Source: Megalopta genalis
Taxonomy: Eukaryota > Arthropoda > Insecta > Hymenoptera > Halictidae
Direction: 5' to 3'
Length of the DNA stretch: 64,000 nucleotides
Assembly (NCBI RefSeq): GCF_051020955.1
Contig: NW_027477092.1
Span: 35,788-99,787, forward strand
This document shows positions 1-14,100 of this stretch, piece by piece. The translations under genes and the position numbers were made by a program. The notes under the pieces were generated by a model. The model had not been told where the DNA came from. It was given only the letters and a program-made list of their open reading frames with translations, and searched no databases. Every line of letters starts with the position of its first letter. Position 1 is the stretch's first letter.

Positions 1-1629
1 ATAGAAGGTTTAGCTTCAAATAAATGCGATGTAGAAGGTTTAGCTTCAAATCCATACGACACACATGATTTAGATTCAAATCAATTCGAAGGACAAGGCA
101 TAGATTCAAATCCATGCTAAACAAAAGATTTAGCTTCAAATGAATGCGAAGTAGAAGGCTTGGCTTCAAATCCATGCAAAACAAATGGTTTAACTACAAA
201 TACTTGTGATATACATTATTTAGCTACAACTGCATGCGAAACAAACGAGTTAACTTCAAATCCATGCGATACACATGATTTAGCTTCAAATCAATGCGAT
301 GTAGAAGGTATAGCTTCAAATCCATGCCATACACAAGATTTAGCTTCATATCAATGCGATGTAGTAGGTTCAGCTTCAAATCCATGCGACACATATGATT
401 TAGCTTCAAATACTTGCGATATAAGTGATATAGCTTCAAAAGCTGTAGGAACAAACGAGGTAGCTTCAATTCCATGCGAGACACATGATTTAGCTTCAAA
501 TCAATGCGATGTAGAAGGTTCAGCTTCAAATCCATACGAAACACATGATTTAGCTTCAAATCAAATCGAAGTACAATGCTTAGATTCAAATCCATGCGAA
601 ACAAATGCTTTAGCTTCAAATCAATGCGATGTAGTAGGTTCAGCTTCAAATCCATGCGACACATATGATTTAGCTTCAAATACTTGCGATATAAGTGATG
701 TAGTTTCAAAAGGAGGCGAAACGAACGAGTTAGTTTCAAATCCATGCAAAAAACATGATTTAGCTGCAAATCAATGTGATGTACAAGGTTTAGCTTCAAA
801 TCCATGCGATACACAAGATTTAGCTTCAAATCAATGCGATGTAGAAGGTTCAGCTTCAAATCCATGCGACACATATGATTTAGCTTCAAATACTTGCGAT
901 ATAAGTGATATAGCTACAAAAGCTGTAGGAACAAACGAGGTGGCTTCAATTCCATGCGAAACAAATGATTTAGCTTCAAATCAATGCGAAGTAGAAGACG
1001 TAGCTTCAAATCCATGCGAAACAAATGGTTTAGCTACAAATACTTGTGATATACATTATTTAGCTACAACTGCATGCGAAACTAACGAGTTAGCTTCAAA
1101 TCCATGCGATACACATGATTTAGCTTCAAATCAATGCGATGTGGAAGGTTTAGCTTCAAATTCATGCGATACACAAGATTTAGCTTCAAATCAATGCGAT
1201 GTAGTAGGTTCAGCTTCAAATCCATGCGACACATATGATTTAGCTTCAAATACTTGCGATATAAGTGATGTAGCTTCAAAAGCTGTAGGAACGAACGAGG
1301 TAGCTTCAATTCCATGCGAGACACATGATTTAGCTTCAAATCAATGCGATGTAGTAGGTCAGCTTCAAATCCATGCGAGACATATGATTTAGCTTCAAAT
1401 ACTTGCGATATAAGTGATATAGCGACAAAAGCTGTAGGAACAAACGAGGTAGCTTCAGTTCCATGCGAGACACATGATTTAGCATCAAATCAATTCGAAG
1501 GACAAGGCTTAGATTCAAATCCATGCGAAAGAAATGATTTATCTTCAAATGAATGCGAAGTAGAAGGCTTGCCTTCAAATCCATGCAAAACAAATGGTTT
1601 AGCTACAAATCAATGCGATGTAGTAGGTT
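1..1629. repeat. Family A higher-order repeat, partial copy A0
   Basis: This is the 3' part of a family A unit, cut by the window start. It ends at the diagnostic GGTTAAGCTTC junction (a HindIII site at 1,630). It resembles 5,700-6,934 but has extra monomers around 620-940 that read like the P2-T-A-P1-Q block found elsewhere at 3,960-4,250. It also has a 1-base deletion near 1,358 (GGTCAGC in place of GGTTCAGC). Confidence 0.85.
160..1392 (+). other. Longest repeat-encoded open frame (410 codons), probably not a gene
   Basis: The predicted product is 41 decapeptides of the DLASNPCETH type and nothing else: no signal peptide, membrane segment or unique N- or C-terminal domain. A cysteine sits at the seventh position of most decapeptides. 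The only available start is TTG at 160; the forward frame has essentially no ATG. The frame ends after a 1-base deletion near 1,358 shifts it. Alanine, serine and asparagine of the core are almost always GCT, TCA and AAT, while the other positions change mostly by replacement, which is not the pattern of selection on a protein. If it were coding it would be a cysteine-rich decapeptide-repeat protein of unknown function. Confidence 0.8.
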
Positions 1630-4600
1630 AAGCTTCAAATCCATGCGACACATATGATTTAGCTTCAAATACTTGCGATATAAGTGATACAGCTTCAAAA
1701 GCTGGAGGAACAAACGAGGTTGCTTCAATTCCATGCGAAACACATGATTTAGCTTCAAATCAATGCGAAGTAGAAGAAGTAGCTTCAAATCCATGCAAAA
1801 CAAATGGTTTAGCTACGAATACTTGTGATATACATTATGAGCTACAACTGCATGCGAAACTAACGAGTAAGCTTCAAATCTATGCGAAACACACGATTTA
1901 TCTTCAAATCAATGCGATGTAGAAGGTTTAGATTCAAATCCATGCGATACACAAGAGTTAGCTTCAACTGAATGCTATGTAGTAGGATCAGCTTCAAATC
2001 CATGCGACACGTATGATTTAGCTGCAAATCAGTGCGAAGTAGAAGGCTCGGGTTCAAATCAATGCGATTCAAAATGGTTCATATTCAAATACTTGTGAAA
2101 GACATGATTTAGCTTCAACTGCATGCGAAACACATGATTTAGCTTCAAATCAATGCGATGTAGAAGGTTTCGCTTCAAATCCATGCAAAACACGTGATTT
2201 ATCTTCCAATTAATGCGAAGTAGAAGGCTTAGCTTCAAATCCATGCGAATCAAATGGTTTAGCTTCACATACTTGTGATATACGTTATTTAGATTTAACT
2301 GCATGCGCAACGAACGAGTTGGCTTCAAATCCATGCGAAACACTTGATTTAGCTGCAAATCAATGCGATGAAGAAGGATTAGCTTCAAATCCATGCGAAA
2401 CAAATGATATAGCTTCAAACGCTTGGGGTGTAAGTGATATAGCTTCAAATGAAGACTAATCAAACGAGTTAGCTTCAAAATCCACGCGATACACATGATT
2501 TAGCATCAAATACTAGCGATATAAGTGATGTAGATTCAACTGCAGGCGAAACGAACGTGTTATCTTCAAATCCATGCGAAACACATGATTTAGCTGGAAA
2601 TCAATGCGATGTAGAAGGTTTATCTTCAAATCCATGCGATACACATGATTAAGATTCAAATCAATGCGATGTAGATAGTTTGCTTCAAATCCATGCGATA
2701 CACAAGATTTAGCTTCAAAAGCAGGAGGAACAAACGAGGTAGCTTCAATTCCATGCAAGACAAATGCTTCAGCTTCAAATCAATGCGAAGTAGGAGGCGT
2801 AGCTTCAAATCCATGCGAAAAAAATGGTTTAGCTACAAATACTTGTGATATACATTATTTAGCTACAACTGCTTGCGAAACTAACGCGTTAGCTTCAAAT
2901 CTATGCGAAACACACGATTTATCTTCAAATCAATGCGATGTAGAAGGTTTAGCTTCAAATCAATACGAAACACATGATTTAGCATCAAATCAATTCGAAG
3001 GGCAAGGCTTAGATTCAAATCCATGCGAAACAAATGATTTAGCTTCAGATGAATGCGAAGTAAAGGCGCAGCTTCAAATCCATGCGGCACATATGATTTA
3101 GCTTCAAATCCATGCGAAACACATGATTTAGCTGCAAATCAATGTGATGTACAAGGTTTAGCTTCAAATCCATGCGATACACAAGATTTAGCTTCAAATC
3201 AATGCGTTGTAGAAGGTTCAGCTTCAAATCCATGCGACACATATGATTTAGCTTCAAATACTTGCGATATAAGTGATATACCTTCAAAAGCTGGAGGAAC
3301 AAACGAGGTGGCTTCAATTCCATGCGAAACAAATGATTTAGCTTCAAATCAATGCGAAGTAGAAGACGTAGCTTCAAATCCATGCGAAACAAATGGTTTA
3401 GCTACAAATACTTGTGATATAGATTATTTAGCTACAACTGCATGCGAAACTAACGAGTTAGTTTCAAATCCATGCGAAACACACGATTTATCTTCAAATC
3501 AATGCGATGTAGAAGGTTTGCTTCAAATCAATAAGAGGTAGATGGTTTAGCTTCAAATCAATAGAATATAGAAGGTTTAGCTTCAAATAAATGCGATGTA
3601 GAAGGTTTAGCTTCAAATCCATACGACACACATGATTTAGATTCAAATCAATTCGAAGGACAAGGCATAGATCCAAATCCATGCGAAACAAACGATTTAG
3701 CTTCAAATGAATGCGAAGTAGAAGGCTTGGCTTCAAATCCATGCAAAACAAATGGTTTAACTACAAATACTTGTGATATACATTATTTAGCTACAACTGC
3801 ATGCGAAACAAACGAGTTAACTTCAAATCCATGCGATACACATGATTTAGCTTCAAATCAATGCGATGTAGAAGGTTTAGCTTCAAATCCATGCCATACA
3901 CAAGATTTAGCTTCATATCAATGCGATGTAGTAGGTTCAGCTTCAAATCCATGCGACACATATGATTTAGCTTCAAATACTTGCGATATAAGTGACATAG
4001 TTTCAAAAGGAGGCGAAACGAACGAGTTAGTTTCAAATCCATGCAAAAAACATGATTTAGCTGCAAATCAATGTGATGTACAAGGTTTAGCTTCAAATCC
4101 ATGCGATACACAAGATTTAGCTTCAAATCAATGCGATGTAGAAGGTTCAGCTTCAAATCCATGCGACACATATGATTTAGCTTCAAATACTTGCGATATA
4201 AGTGATATACCTTCAAAAGCTGGAGGAACAAACGAGGTGGCTTCAATTCCATGCGAAACAAATGATTTAGCTTCAAATCAATGCGAAGTAGAAGACGTAG
4301 CTTCAAATCCATGCGAAACAAATGGTTTAGCTACAAATACTTGTGATATAGATTATTTAGCTACAACTGCATGCGAAACTAACGAGTTAGTTTCAAATCC
4401 ATGCGAAACACACGATTTATCTTCAAATCAATGCGATGTAGAAGGTTTGCTTCAAATCAATAAGAGGTAGATGGTTTAGCTTCAAATCAATAGAATATAG
4501 AAGGTTTAGCTTCAAATAAATGCGATGTAGAAGGTTTAGCTTCAAATCCATACGACACACATGATTTAGATTCAAATCAATTCGAAGGACAAGGCATAGA

Positions 4601-6934
4601 TTCAAATCCATGCGAAACAAACGATTTAGCTTCAAATGAATGCGAAGTAGAAGGCTTGGCTTCAAATCCATGCAAAACAAATGGTTTAACTACAAATACT
4701 TGTGATATACATTATTTAGCTACAACTGCATGTGAAACAAACGAGTTAACTTCAAATCCATGCGATACACATGATTAGCTTCAAATCAATGCGATGTAGA
4801 AGGTTTAGCTTCAAATCCATGCCATACACAAGATTTAGCTTCATATCAATGCGATGTAGTAGGTTCAGCTTCAAATCCATGCGACACATATGATTTAGCT
4901 TCAAATACTTGCGATATAAGTGATATAGCTTCAAAAGCTGTAGGAACAAACGAGGTAGCTTCAATTCCATGCGAGACACATGATTTAGCTTCAAATCAAT
5001 GCGATGTAGAAGGTTCAGCTTCAAATCCATACGAAACACATGATTTAGCTTCAAATCAAATCGAAGTACAATGCTTAGATTCAAATCCATGCGAAACCAA
5101 ATGCTTTAGCTTCAATCAATGCGAAGTAGAAGGCGTAGCTTCAAATCCATGCGAAACAAATGGTTTAGCTACAAATACTTGTGATATACATTATTTAGCT
5201 ACAACTGCATGCGAAACAAACGAGTTAGCTTCAAATCAATGCGATGTAGAAAGTTAAGCTTCAAATCCATGCGATACACAAGATTTAGCTTCAAATCAAT
5301 GCGATGTAGTAGGTCCAGCTTCAAATCCATGCGACACATATGATTTAGCTTCAAATACTTGCGATATAAGTGATATACCTTCAAAAGCTGGAGGAACAAA
5401 CGAGGTGGCTTCAATTCCATGCGAAACAAATGATTTAGCTTCAAATCAATGCGAAGTAGAAGACGTAGCTTCAAATCCATGCGAAACAAATGGTTTAGCT
5501 ACAAATACTTGTGATATAGATTATTTAGCTACAACTGCATGCGAAGCTAACGAGTTAGTTTCAAATCCATGCGAAACACACGATTTATCTTCAAATCAAT
5601 GCGATGTAGAAGGTTTGCTTCAAATCAATAAGAGGTAGATGGTTTAGCTTCGAATCAATAGAATATAGAAGGTTTAGCTTCAAATAAATGCGATGTAGAA
5701 GGTTTAGCTTCAAATCCATACGACACACATGATTTAGATTCAAATCAATTCGAAGGACAAGGCATAGATCCAAATCCATGCGAAACAAACGATTTAGCTT
5801 CAAATGAATGCGAAGTAGAAGGCTTGGCTTCAAATCCATGCAAAACAAATGGTTTAACTACAAATACTTGTGATATACATTATTTAGCTACAACTGCATG
5901 CGAAACAAACGAGTTAACTTCAAATCCATGCGATACACATGATTTAGCTTCAAATCAATGCGATGTAGAAGGTTTAGCTTCAAATCCATGCCATACACAA
6001 GATTTAGCTTCATATCAATGCGATGTAGTAGGTTCAGCTTCAAATCCATGCGACACATATGATTTAGCTTCAAATACTTGCGATATAAGTGATATAGCTT
6101 CAAAAGCTGTAGGAACAAACGAGGTAGCTTCAATTCCATGCGAGACACATGATTTAGCTTCAAATCAATGCGATGTAGAAGGTTCAGCTTCAAATCCATA
6201 CGAAACACATGATTTAGCTTCAAATCAAATCGAAGTACAATGCTTAGATTCAAATCCATGCGAAACAAATGCTTTAGCTTCAAATCAATGCGAAGTAGAA
6301 GGCGTAGCTTCAAATCCATGCGAAACAAATGGTTTAGCTACAAATACTTGTGATATACATTATTTAGCTACAACTGCATGCGAAACTAACGAGTTAGCTT
6401 CAAATCCATGCGATACACATGATTTAGCTTCAAATCAATGCGATGTGGAAGGTTTAGCTTCAAATCCATGCGATACACAAGATTTAGCTTCAAATCAATG
6501 CGATGTAGTAGGTTCAGCTTCAAATCCATGCGACACATATGATTTAGCTTCAAATACTTGCGATATAAGTGATGTAGCTTCAAAAGCTGTAGGAACGAAC
6601 GAGGTAGCTTCAATTCCATGCGAGACACATGATTTAGCTTCAAATCAATGCGATGTAGTAGGTTCAGCTTCAAATCCATGCGAGACATATGATTTAGCTT
6701 CAAATACTTGCGATATAAGTGATATAGCTTCAAAAGCTGTAGGAACAAACGAGGTAGCTTCAATTCCATGCGAGACACATGATTTAGCATCAAATCAATT
6801 CGAAGGACAAGGCTTAGATTCAAATCCATGCGAAAGAAATGATTTATCTTCAAATGAATGCGAAGTAGAAGGCTTGCCTTCAAATCCATGCAAAACAAAT
6901 GGTTTAGCTACAAATCAATGCGATGTAGTAGGTT
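1630..6934. repeat. Family A higher-order repeat, copy A1 (5,305 bp)
   Basis: The unit runs from one GGTTAAGCTTC junction (HindIII site at 1,630) to the next (6,935). It is about 1.1 kb longer than A2-A4 because the sub-block starting with GGCTTGGCTTC occurs three times (3,727, 4,656, 5,824) instead of twice. The middle one has a 1-base deletion near 4,773 and rearranged monomers near 5,230. The 929-bp spacing between 3,727 and 4,656 is the same sub-block spacing seen in later copies. Confidence 0.88.
2415..2505. repeat. Recurrent T-A-P1 marker module with a 31-bp monomer
   Basis: A T monomer with CTTGGGGTGTAAG is followed by an A monomer with GACTAATCAAACGAG (in-frame TAA) and a P1 monomer with AAAATCCACGCGATAC, one base longer than usual. 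The same module recurs near 7,759, 11,987, 16,064, 22,512, 22,753, 23,383, 23,624, 24,794, 30,312, 30,523, 30,824, 31,455, their D2 equivalents, 36,891, 39,771, 45,737, 47,388, 53,953, 59,925 and 60,496. A few copies (24,554, 53,384) lack the extra A. It is useful for phasing the HOR units. Confidence 0.88.
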
Positions 6935-6936
6935 AA
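5824..6936 (+). other. Repeat-encoded open frame (370 codons), family A copy, probably not a gene
   Basis: This runs from TTG to the TAA in GGTTAAGCTTC. The same frame recurs at 10,052-11,164 and 14,129-15,241, with one visible difference in the product (CHTQD here, CLTQD there). In A4 the equivalent start is TCG (18,326), so the frame does not start there. The matching segment of A1 (4,656) is frameshifted. The product is only decapeptides in the P1-Q-P2-T-A order, and the closing stop is a TCA-to-TAA change at an otherwise ordinary monomer. Confidence 0.8.
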
Positions 6937-9900
6937 GCTTCAAATCCATGCGACACATATGATTTAGCTTCAAATACTTGCGATATAAGTGATATAGCTT
7001 CAAAAGCTGGAGGAACAAACGAGGTTGCTTCAATTCCATGCGAAACACATGATTTAGCTTCAAATCAATGCGAAGTAGAAGAAGTAGCTTCAAATCCATG
7101 CAAAACAAATGGTTTAGCTACGAATACTTGTGATATACATTATTGAGCTACAACTGCATGCGAAACTAATGAGTAAGCTTCAAATCTATGCGAAACACAC
7201 GATTTATCTTCAAATCAATGCGATGTAGAAGGTTTAGATTCAAATCCATGCGATACACAAGAGGCAGCTTCAACTGAATGCTATGTAGTAGGTTCAGGTT
7301 CAAATCCATGCGACACATATGATTTAGCTGCAAATCAGTGCGAAGTAGAAGGCTCGGGTTCAAATCAATGCGATTCAAATGGTTCATATTCAAATACTTG
7401 TGAAAGACATGATTTAGCTTCAACTGCATACGAAACACATGATTTAGCTTCAAATCAATGCGATGTAGAAGGTTTCGCTTCAAATCCATGCAAAACACGT
7501 GATTTATCTTCCAATTAATGCGAAGTAGAAGGCTTAGCTTCAAATCCATGCGAATCAAATGGTTTAGCTTCACATACTTGTGATATACGTTATTTAGATT
7601 TAACTGCATGCGCAACGAACGAGTTGGCTTCAAATCCATGCGAAACACTTGATTTAGCTGCAAATCAATGCGATGAAGAAGGATTAGCTTCAAATCCATG
7701 CGAAACAAATGATATAGCTTCAAACGCTTGGGGTGTAAGTGATATAGCTTCAAATGAAGACTAATCAAACGAGTTAGCTTCAAAATCCACGCGATACACA
7801 TGATTTAGCATCAAATACTAGCGATATAAGTGATGTAGATTCAACTGCAGGCGAAACGAACGTGTTATCTTCAAATCCATGCGAAACACATGATTTAGCT
7901 GGAAATCAATGCGATGTAGAAGGTTTATCTTCAAATCCATGCGATACACATGATTAAGATTCAAATCAATGCGATGTAGGTAGTTTGCTTCAAATCCATG
8001 CGATACACAAGATTTAGCTTCAAAAGCAGGAGGAACAAACGAGGTAGCTTCAATTCCATGCAAGACAAATGCTTCAGCTTCAAATCAATGCGAAGTAGGA
8101 GGCGTAGCTTCAAATCCATGCGAAAAAAATGGTTTAGCTACAAATACTTGTGATATACATTATTTAGCTACAACTGCTTGCGAAACTAACGCGTTAGCTT
8201 CAAATCTATGCGAAACACACGATTTATCTTCAAATCAATGCGATGTAGAAGGTTTAGCTTCAAATCAATACGAAACACATGATTTAGCTTCAAATCAATT
8301 CGAAGGGCAAGGCTTAGATTCAAATCCATGCGAAACAAATGATTTAGCTTCAGATGAATGCGAAGTAGAAGGCGCAGCTTCAAATCCATGCGGCACATAT
8401 GATTTAGCTTTAAATACTTGCGATATAAGTGACATAGTTTCAAAAGGAGGCGAAACGAACGAGTTAGCTTCAAATCCATGCGAAACACATGATTTAGCTG
8501 CAAATCAATGTGATGTACAAGGTTTAGCTTCAAATCCATGCGGTACACAAGATTTAGCTTCAAATCAATGCGATGTAGAAGGTTCAGCTTCAAATCCATG
8601 CGACACATATGATTTAGCTTCAAATACTTGCGATATAAGTGATATACCTTCAAAAGCTGGAGGAACAAACGAGGTGGCTTCAATTCCATGCGAAACAAAT
8701 GATTTAGCTTCAAATCAATGCGAAGTAGAAGACGTAGCTTCAAATCCATGCGAAACAAATGGTTTAGCTACAAATACTTGTGATATAGATTATTTAGCTA
8801 CAACTGCATGCGAAACTAACGAGTTAGTTTCAAATCCATGCGAAACACACGATTTATCTTCAAATCAATGCGATGTAGAAGGTTTGCTTCAAATCAATAA
8901 GAGGTAGATGGTTTAGCTTCAAATCAATAGAATATAGAAGGTTTAGCTTCAAATAAATGCGATGTAGAAGGTTTAGCTTCAAATAAATGCGATGTAGAAG
9001 GTTTAGCTTCAAATCCATACGACACACATGATTTAGATTCAAATCAATTCGAAGGACAAGGCATAGATCCAAATCCATGCGAAACAAACGATTTAGCTTC
9101 AAATGAATGCGAAGTAGAAGGCTTGGCTTCAAATCCATGCAAAACAAATGGTTTAACTACAAATACTTGTGATATACATTATTTAGCTACAACTGCATGC
9201 GAAACAAACGAGTTAACTTCAAATCCATGCGATACACATGATTTAGCTTCAAATCAATGCGATGTAGAAAGTTTAGCTTCAAATCCATGCCATACACAAG
9301 ATTTAGCTTCATATCAATGCGATGTAGTAGGTTCAGCTTCAAATCCATGCGACACATATGATTTAGCTTCAAATACTTGCGATATAAGTGACATAGTTTC
9401 AAAAGGAGGCGAAACGAACGAGTTAGCTTCAAATCCATGCAAAAAACATGATTTAGATGCAAATCAATGTGATGTACAAGGTTTAGCTTCAAATCCATGC
9501 GATACACAAGATTTAGCTTCAAATCAATGCGATGTAGAAGGTTCAGCTTCAAATCCATGCGACACATATGATTTAGCTTCAAATACTTGCGATATAAGTG
9601 ATATACCTTCAAAAGCTGGAGGAACAAACGAGGTGGCTTCAATTCCATGCGAAACAAATGATTTAGCTTCAAATCAATGCGAAGTAGAAGACGTAGCTTC
9701 AAATCCATGCGAAACAAATGGTTTAGCTACAAATACTTGTGATATAGATTATTTAGCTACAACTGCATGCGAAACTAACGAGTTAGTTTCAAATCCATGC
9801 GAAACACACGATTTATCTTCAAATCAATGCGATGTAGAAGGTTTGCTTCAAATCAATAAGAGGTAGATGGTTTAGCTTCAAATCAATAGAATATAGAAGG

Positions 9901-11162
9901 TTTAGCTTCAAATAAATGCGATGTAGAAGGTTTAGCTTCAAATCCATACGACACACATGATTTAGATTCAAATCAATTCGAAGGACAAGGCATAGATTCA
10001 AATCCATGCGAAACAAACGATTTAGCTTCAAATGAATGCGAAGTAGAAGGCTTGGCTTCAAATCCATGCAAAACAAATGGTTTAACTACAAATACTTGTG
10101 ATATACATTATTTAGCTACAACTGCATGCGAAACAAACGAGTTAACTTCAAATCCATGCGATACACATGATTTAGCTTCAAATCAATGCGATGTAGAAGG
10201 TTTAGCTTCAAATCCATGCCTTACACAAGATTTAGCTTCATATCAATGCGATGTAGTAGGTTCAGCTTCAAATCCATGCGACACATATGATTTAGCTTCA
10301 AATACTTGCGATATAAGTGATATAGCTTCAAAAGCTGTAGGAACAAACGAGGTAGCTTCAATTCCATGCGAGACACATGATTTAGCTTCAAATCAATGCG
10401 ATGTAGAAGGTTCAGCTTCAAATCCATACGAAACACATGATTTAGCTTCAAATCAAATCGAAGTACAATGCTTAGATTCAAATCCATGCGAAACAAATGC
10501 TTTAGCTTCAAATCAATGCGAAGTAGAAGGCGTAGCTTCAAATCCATGCGAAACAAATGGTTTAGCTACAAATACTTGTGATATACATTATTTAGCTACA
10601 ACTGCATGCGAAACTAACGAGTTAGCTTCAAATCCATGCGATACACATGATTTAGCTTCAAATCAATGCGATGTGGAAGGTTTAGCTTCAAATCCATGCG
10701 ATACACAAGATTTAGCTTCAAATCAATGCGATGTAGTAGGTTCAGCTTCAAATCCATGCGACACATATGATTTAGCTTCAAATACTTGCGATATAAGTGA
10801 TGTAGCTTCAAAAGCTGTAGGAACGAACGAGGTAGCTTCAATTCCATGCGAGACACATGATTTAGCTTCAAATCAATGCGATGTAGTAGGTTCAGCTTCA
10901 AATCCATGCGAGACATATGATTTAGCTTCAAATACTTGCGATATAAGTGATATAGCTTCAAAAGCTGTAGGAACAAACGAGGTAGCTTCAATTCCATGCG
11001 AGACACATGATTTAGCATCAAATCAATTCGAAGGACAAGGCTTAGATTCAAATCCATGCGAAAGAAATGATTTATCTTCAAATGAATGCGAAGTAGAAGG
11101 CTTGCCTTCAAATCCATGCAAAACAAATGGTTTAGCTACAAATCAATGCGATGTAGTAGGTT
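6935..11162. repeat. Family A higher-order repeat, copy A2 (4,228 bp)
   Basis: Bounded by HindIII junctions at 6,935 and 11,163. The paired sub-blocks start at 9,123 and 10,052 (929 bp apart). The stop- and frameshift-bearing marker near 7,759 lies 4,228 bp from its counterpart at 11,987, so two independent markers give the same unit length. One extra 30-bp monomer is present near 8,945-9,004. Confidence 0.9.
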
Positions 11163-11164
11163 AA
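10052..11164 (+). other. Repeat-encoded open frame (370 codons), second copy, probably not a gene
   Basis: Same frame and length as 5,824-6,936, carried along by duplication of the family A unit. The start is TTG and there is no ATG. Its conservation reflects copying of the unit and is not independent evidence of coding. Confidence 0.78.
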
Positions 11165-14100
11165 GCTTCAAATCCATGCGACACATATGATTTAGCTTCA
11201 AATACTTGCGATATAAGTGATATAGCTTCAAAAGCTGGAGGAACAAACGAGGTTGCTTCAATTCCATGCGAAACACATGATTTAGCTTCAAATCAATGCG
11301 AAGTAGAAGAAGTAGCTTCAAATCCATGCAAAACAAATGGTTTAGCTACGAATACTTGTGATATACATTATTGAGCTACAACTGCATGCGAAACTAACGA
11401 GTAAGCTTCAAATCTATGCGAAACACACGATTTATCTTCAAATCAATGCGATGTAGAAGGTTTAGATTCAAATCCATGCGATACACAAGAGGCAGCTTCA
11501 ACTGAATGCTATGTAGTAGGTTCAGGTTCAAATCCATGCGACACATATGATTTAGCTGCAAATCAGTGCGAAGTAGAAGGCTCGGGTTCAAATCAATGCG
11601 ATTCAAATGGTTCATATTCAAATACTTGTGAAAGACATGATTTAGCTTCAACTGCATGCGAAACACATGATTTAGCTTCAAATCAATGCGATGTAGAAGG
11701 TTTCGCTTCAAATCCATGCAAAACACGTGATTTATCTTCCAATTAATGCGAAGTAGAAGGCTTAGCTTCAAATCCATGCGAATCAAATGGTTTAGCTTCA
11801 CATACTTGTGATATACGTTATTTAGATTTAACTGCATGCGCAACGAACGAGTTGGCTTCAAATCCATGCGAAACACTTGATTTAGCTGCTAATCAATGCG
11901 ATGAAGAAGGATTAGCTTCAAATCCATGCGAAACAAATGATATAGCTTCAAACGCTTGGGGTGTAAGTGATATAGCTTCAAATGAAGACTAATCAAACGA
12001 GTTAGCTTCAAAATCCACGCGATACACATGATTTAGCATCAAATACTAGCGATATAAGTGATGTAGATTCAACTGCAGGCGAAACGAACGTGTTATCTTC
12101 AAATCCATGCGAAACACATGATTTAGCTGGAAATCAATGCGATGTAGAAGGTTTATCTTCAAATCCATGCGATACACATGATTAAGATTCAAATCAATGC
12201 GATGTAGATAGTTTGCTTCAAATCCATGCGATACACAAGATTTAGCTTCAAATCAATGCGATGTAGTAGGTTCAGCTTCAAATCCATGCGATATAAGTGA
12301 TATAGCTTCAAAAGCAGGAGGAACAAACGAGGTAGCTTCAATTCCATGCAAGACAAATGCTTTAGCTTCAAATCAATGCGAAGTAGAAGGCGTAGCTTCA
12401 AATCCATGCGAAAAAGATGGTTTAGCTACAAATACTTGTGATATACATTATTTAGCTACAACTGCTTGCGAAACTAACGAGTTAGCTTCAAATCTATGCG
12501 AAACACACGATTTATCTTCAAATCAATGCGATATAGAAGGTTTAGCTTCAAATCAATGAGAGGTAGAAGGTTTAGCTTCAAATCAATAGAATATAGAAAG
12601 TTTAGCTTCAAATCAATGCGATGTAGAAGGTTTAGCTTCAAATCCATACGAAACACATGATTTAGCTTCAAATCAATTCGAAGGGCAAGGCTTAGATTCA
12701 AATCCATGCCAAACAAATGATTTAGCTTCAGATGAATGCGAAGTAGAAGGCTCAGCTTCAAATCCATGCGGCACATATGATTTAGCTTTAAATACTTGCG
12801 ATATAAGTGATATAGCTTCAAAAGCTGTAGGAACAAACGAGGTAGCTTCAAATCCATGCGAAAAAAATGGTTTAGCTACAAACACTTGTGATATAGATTA
12901 TTTAGCTACAACTGCTTGCGAAACTAACGAGTTAGCTTCAAATCTATGCGAAACACACGATTTATCTTCAAATCAATGCGATATAGAAGGTTTAGCTTCA
13001 AATCAATAAGAGGTAGATGGTTTAGCTTCAAATCAATAGAATATAGAAGGTTTAGCTTCAAATAAATGCGATGTAGAAGGTTTAGCTTCAAATCCATACG
13101 ACACACATGATTTAGATTCAAATCAATTCGAAGGACAAGGCATAGATCCAAATCCATGCGAAACAAACGATTTAGCTTCAAATGAATGCGAAGTAGAAGG
13201 CTTGGCTTCAAATCCATGCAAAACAAATGGTTTAACTACAAATACTTGTGATATACATTATTTAGCTACAACTGCATGCGAACAAACGAGTTAACTTCAA
13301 ATCCATGCGATACACATGATTTAGCTTCAAATCAATGCGATGTAGAAAGTTTAGCTTCAAATCCATGCCATACACAAGATTTAGCTTCATATCAATGCGA
13401 TGTAGTAGGTTCAGCTTCAAATCCATGCGACACATATGATTTAGCTTCAAATACTTGCGATATAAGTGACATAGTTTCAAAAGGAGGCGAAACGAACGAG
13501 TTAGCTTCAAATCCATGCAAAAAACATGATTTAGCTGCAAATCAATGTGATGTACAAGGTTTAGCTTCAAATCCATGCGATACACAAGATTTAGCTTCAA
13601 ATCAATGCGATGTAGAAGGTTCAGCTTCAAATCCATGCGACACATATGATTAGCTTCAAATACTTGCGATATAAGTGATATACCTTCAAAAGCTGGAGGA
13701 ACAAACGAGGTGGCTTCAATTCCATGCGAAACAAATGATTTAGCTTCAAATCAATGCGAAGTAGAAGACGTAGCTTCTAATCCATGCGAAACAAATGGTT
13801 TAGCTACAAATACTTGTGATATAGATTATTTAGCTACAACTGCATGCGAAACTAACGAGTTAGTTTCAAATCCATGCGAAACACACGATTTATCTTCAAA
13901 TCAATGCGATGTAGAAGGTTTGCTTCAAATCAATAAGAGGTAGATGGTTTAGCTTCAAATCAATAGAATATAGAAGGTTTAGCTTCAAATAAATGCGATG
14001 TAGAAGGTTTAGCTTCAAATCCATACGACACACATGATTTAGATTCAAATCAATTCGAAGGACAAGGCATAGATTCAAATCCATGCGAAACAAACGATTT

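Noticed and set aside
160..1392. A bacterial or eukaryotic giant repeat-protein gene
   Set aside because: The frame starts at TTG, contains no ATG or ribosome binding site, has no non-repeat domain, and the same repeat runs on in broken frames for 64 kb. HOR units of 3,515, 4,228 and 6,541 bp would shift the frame at each copy.
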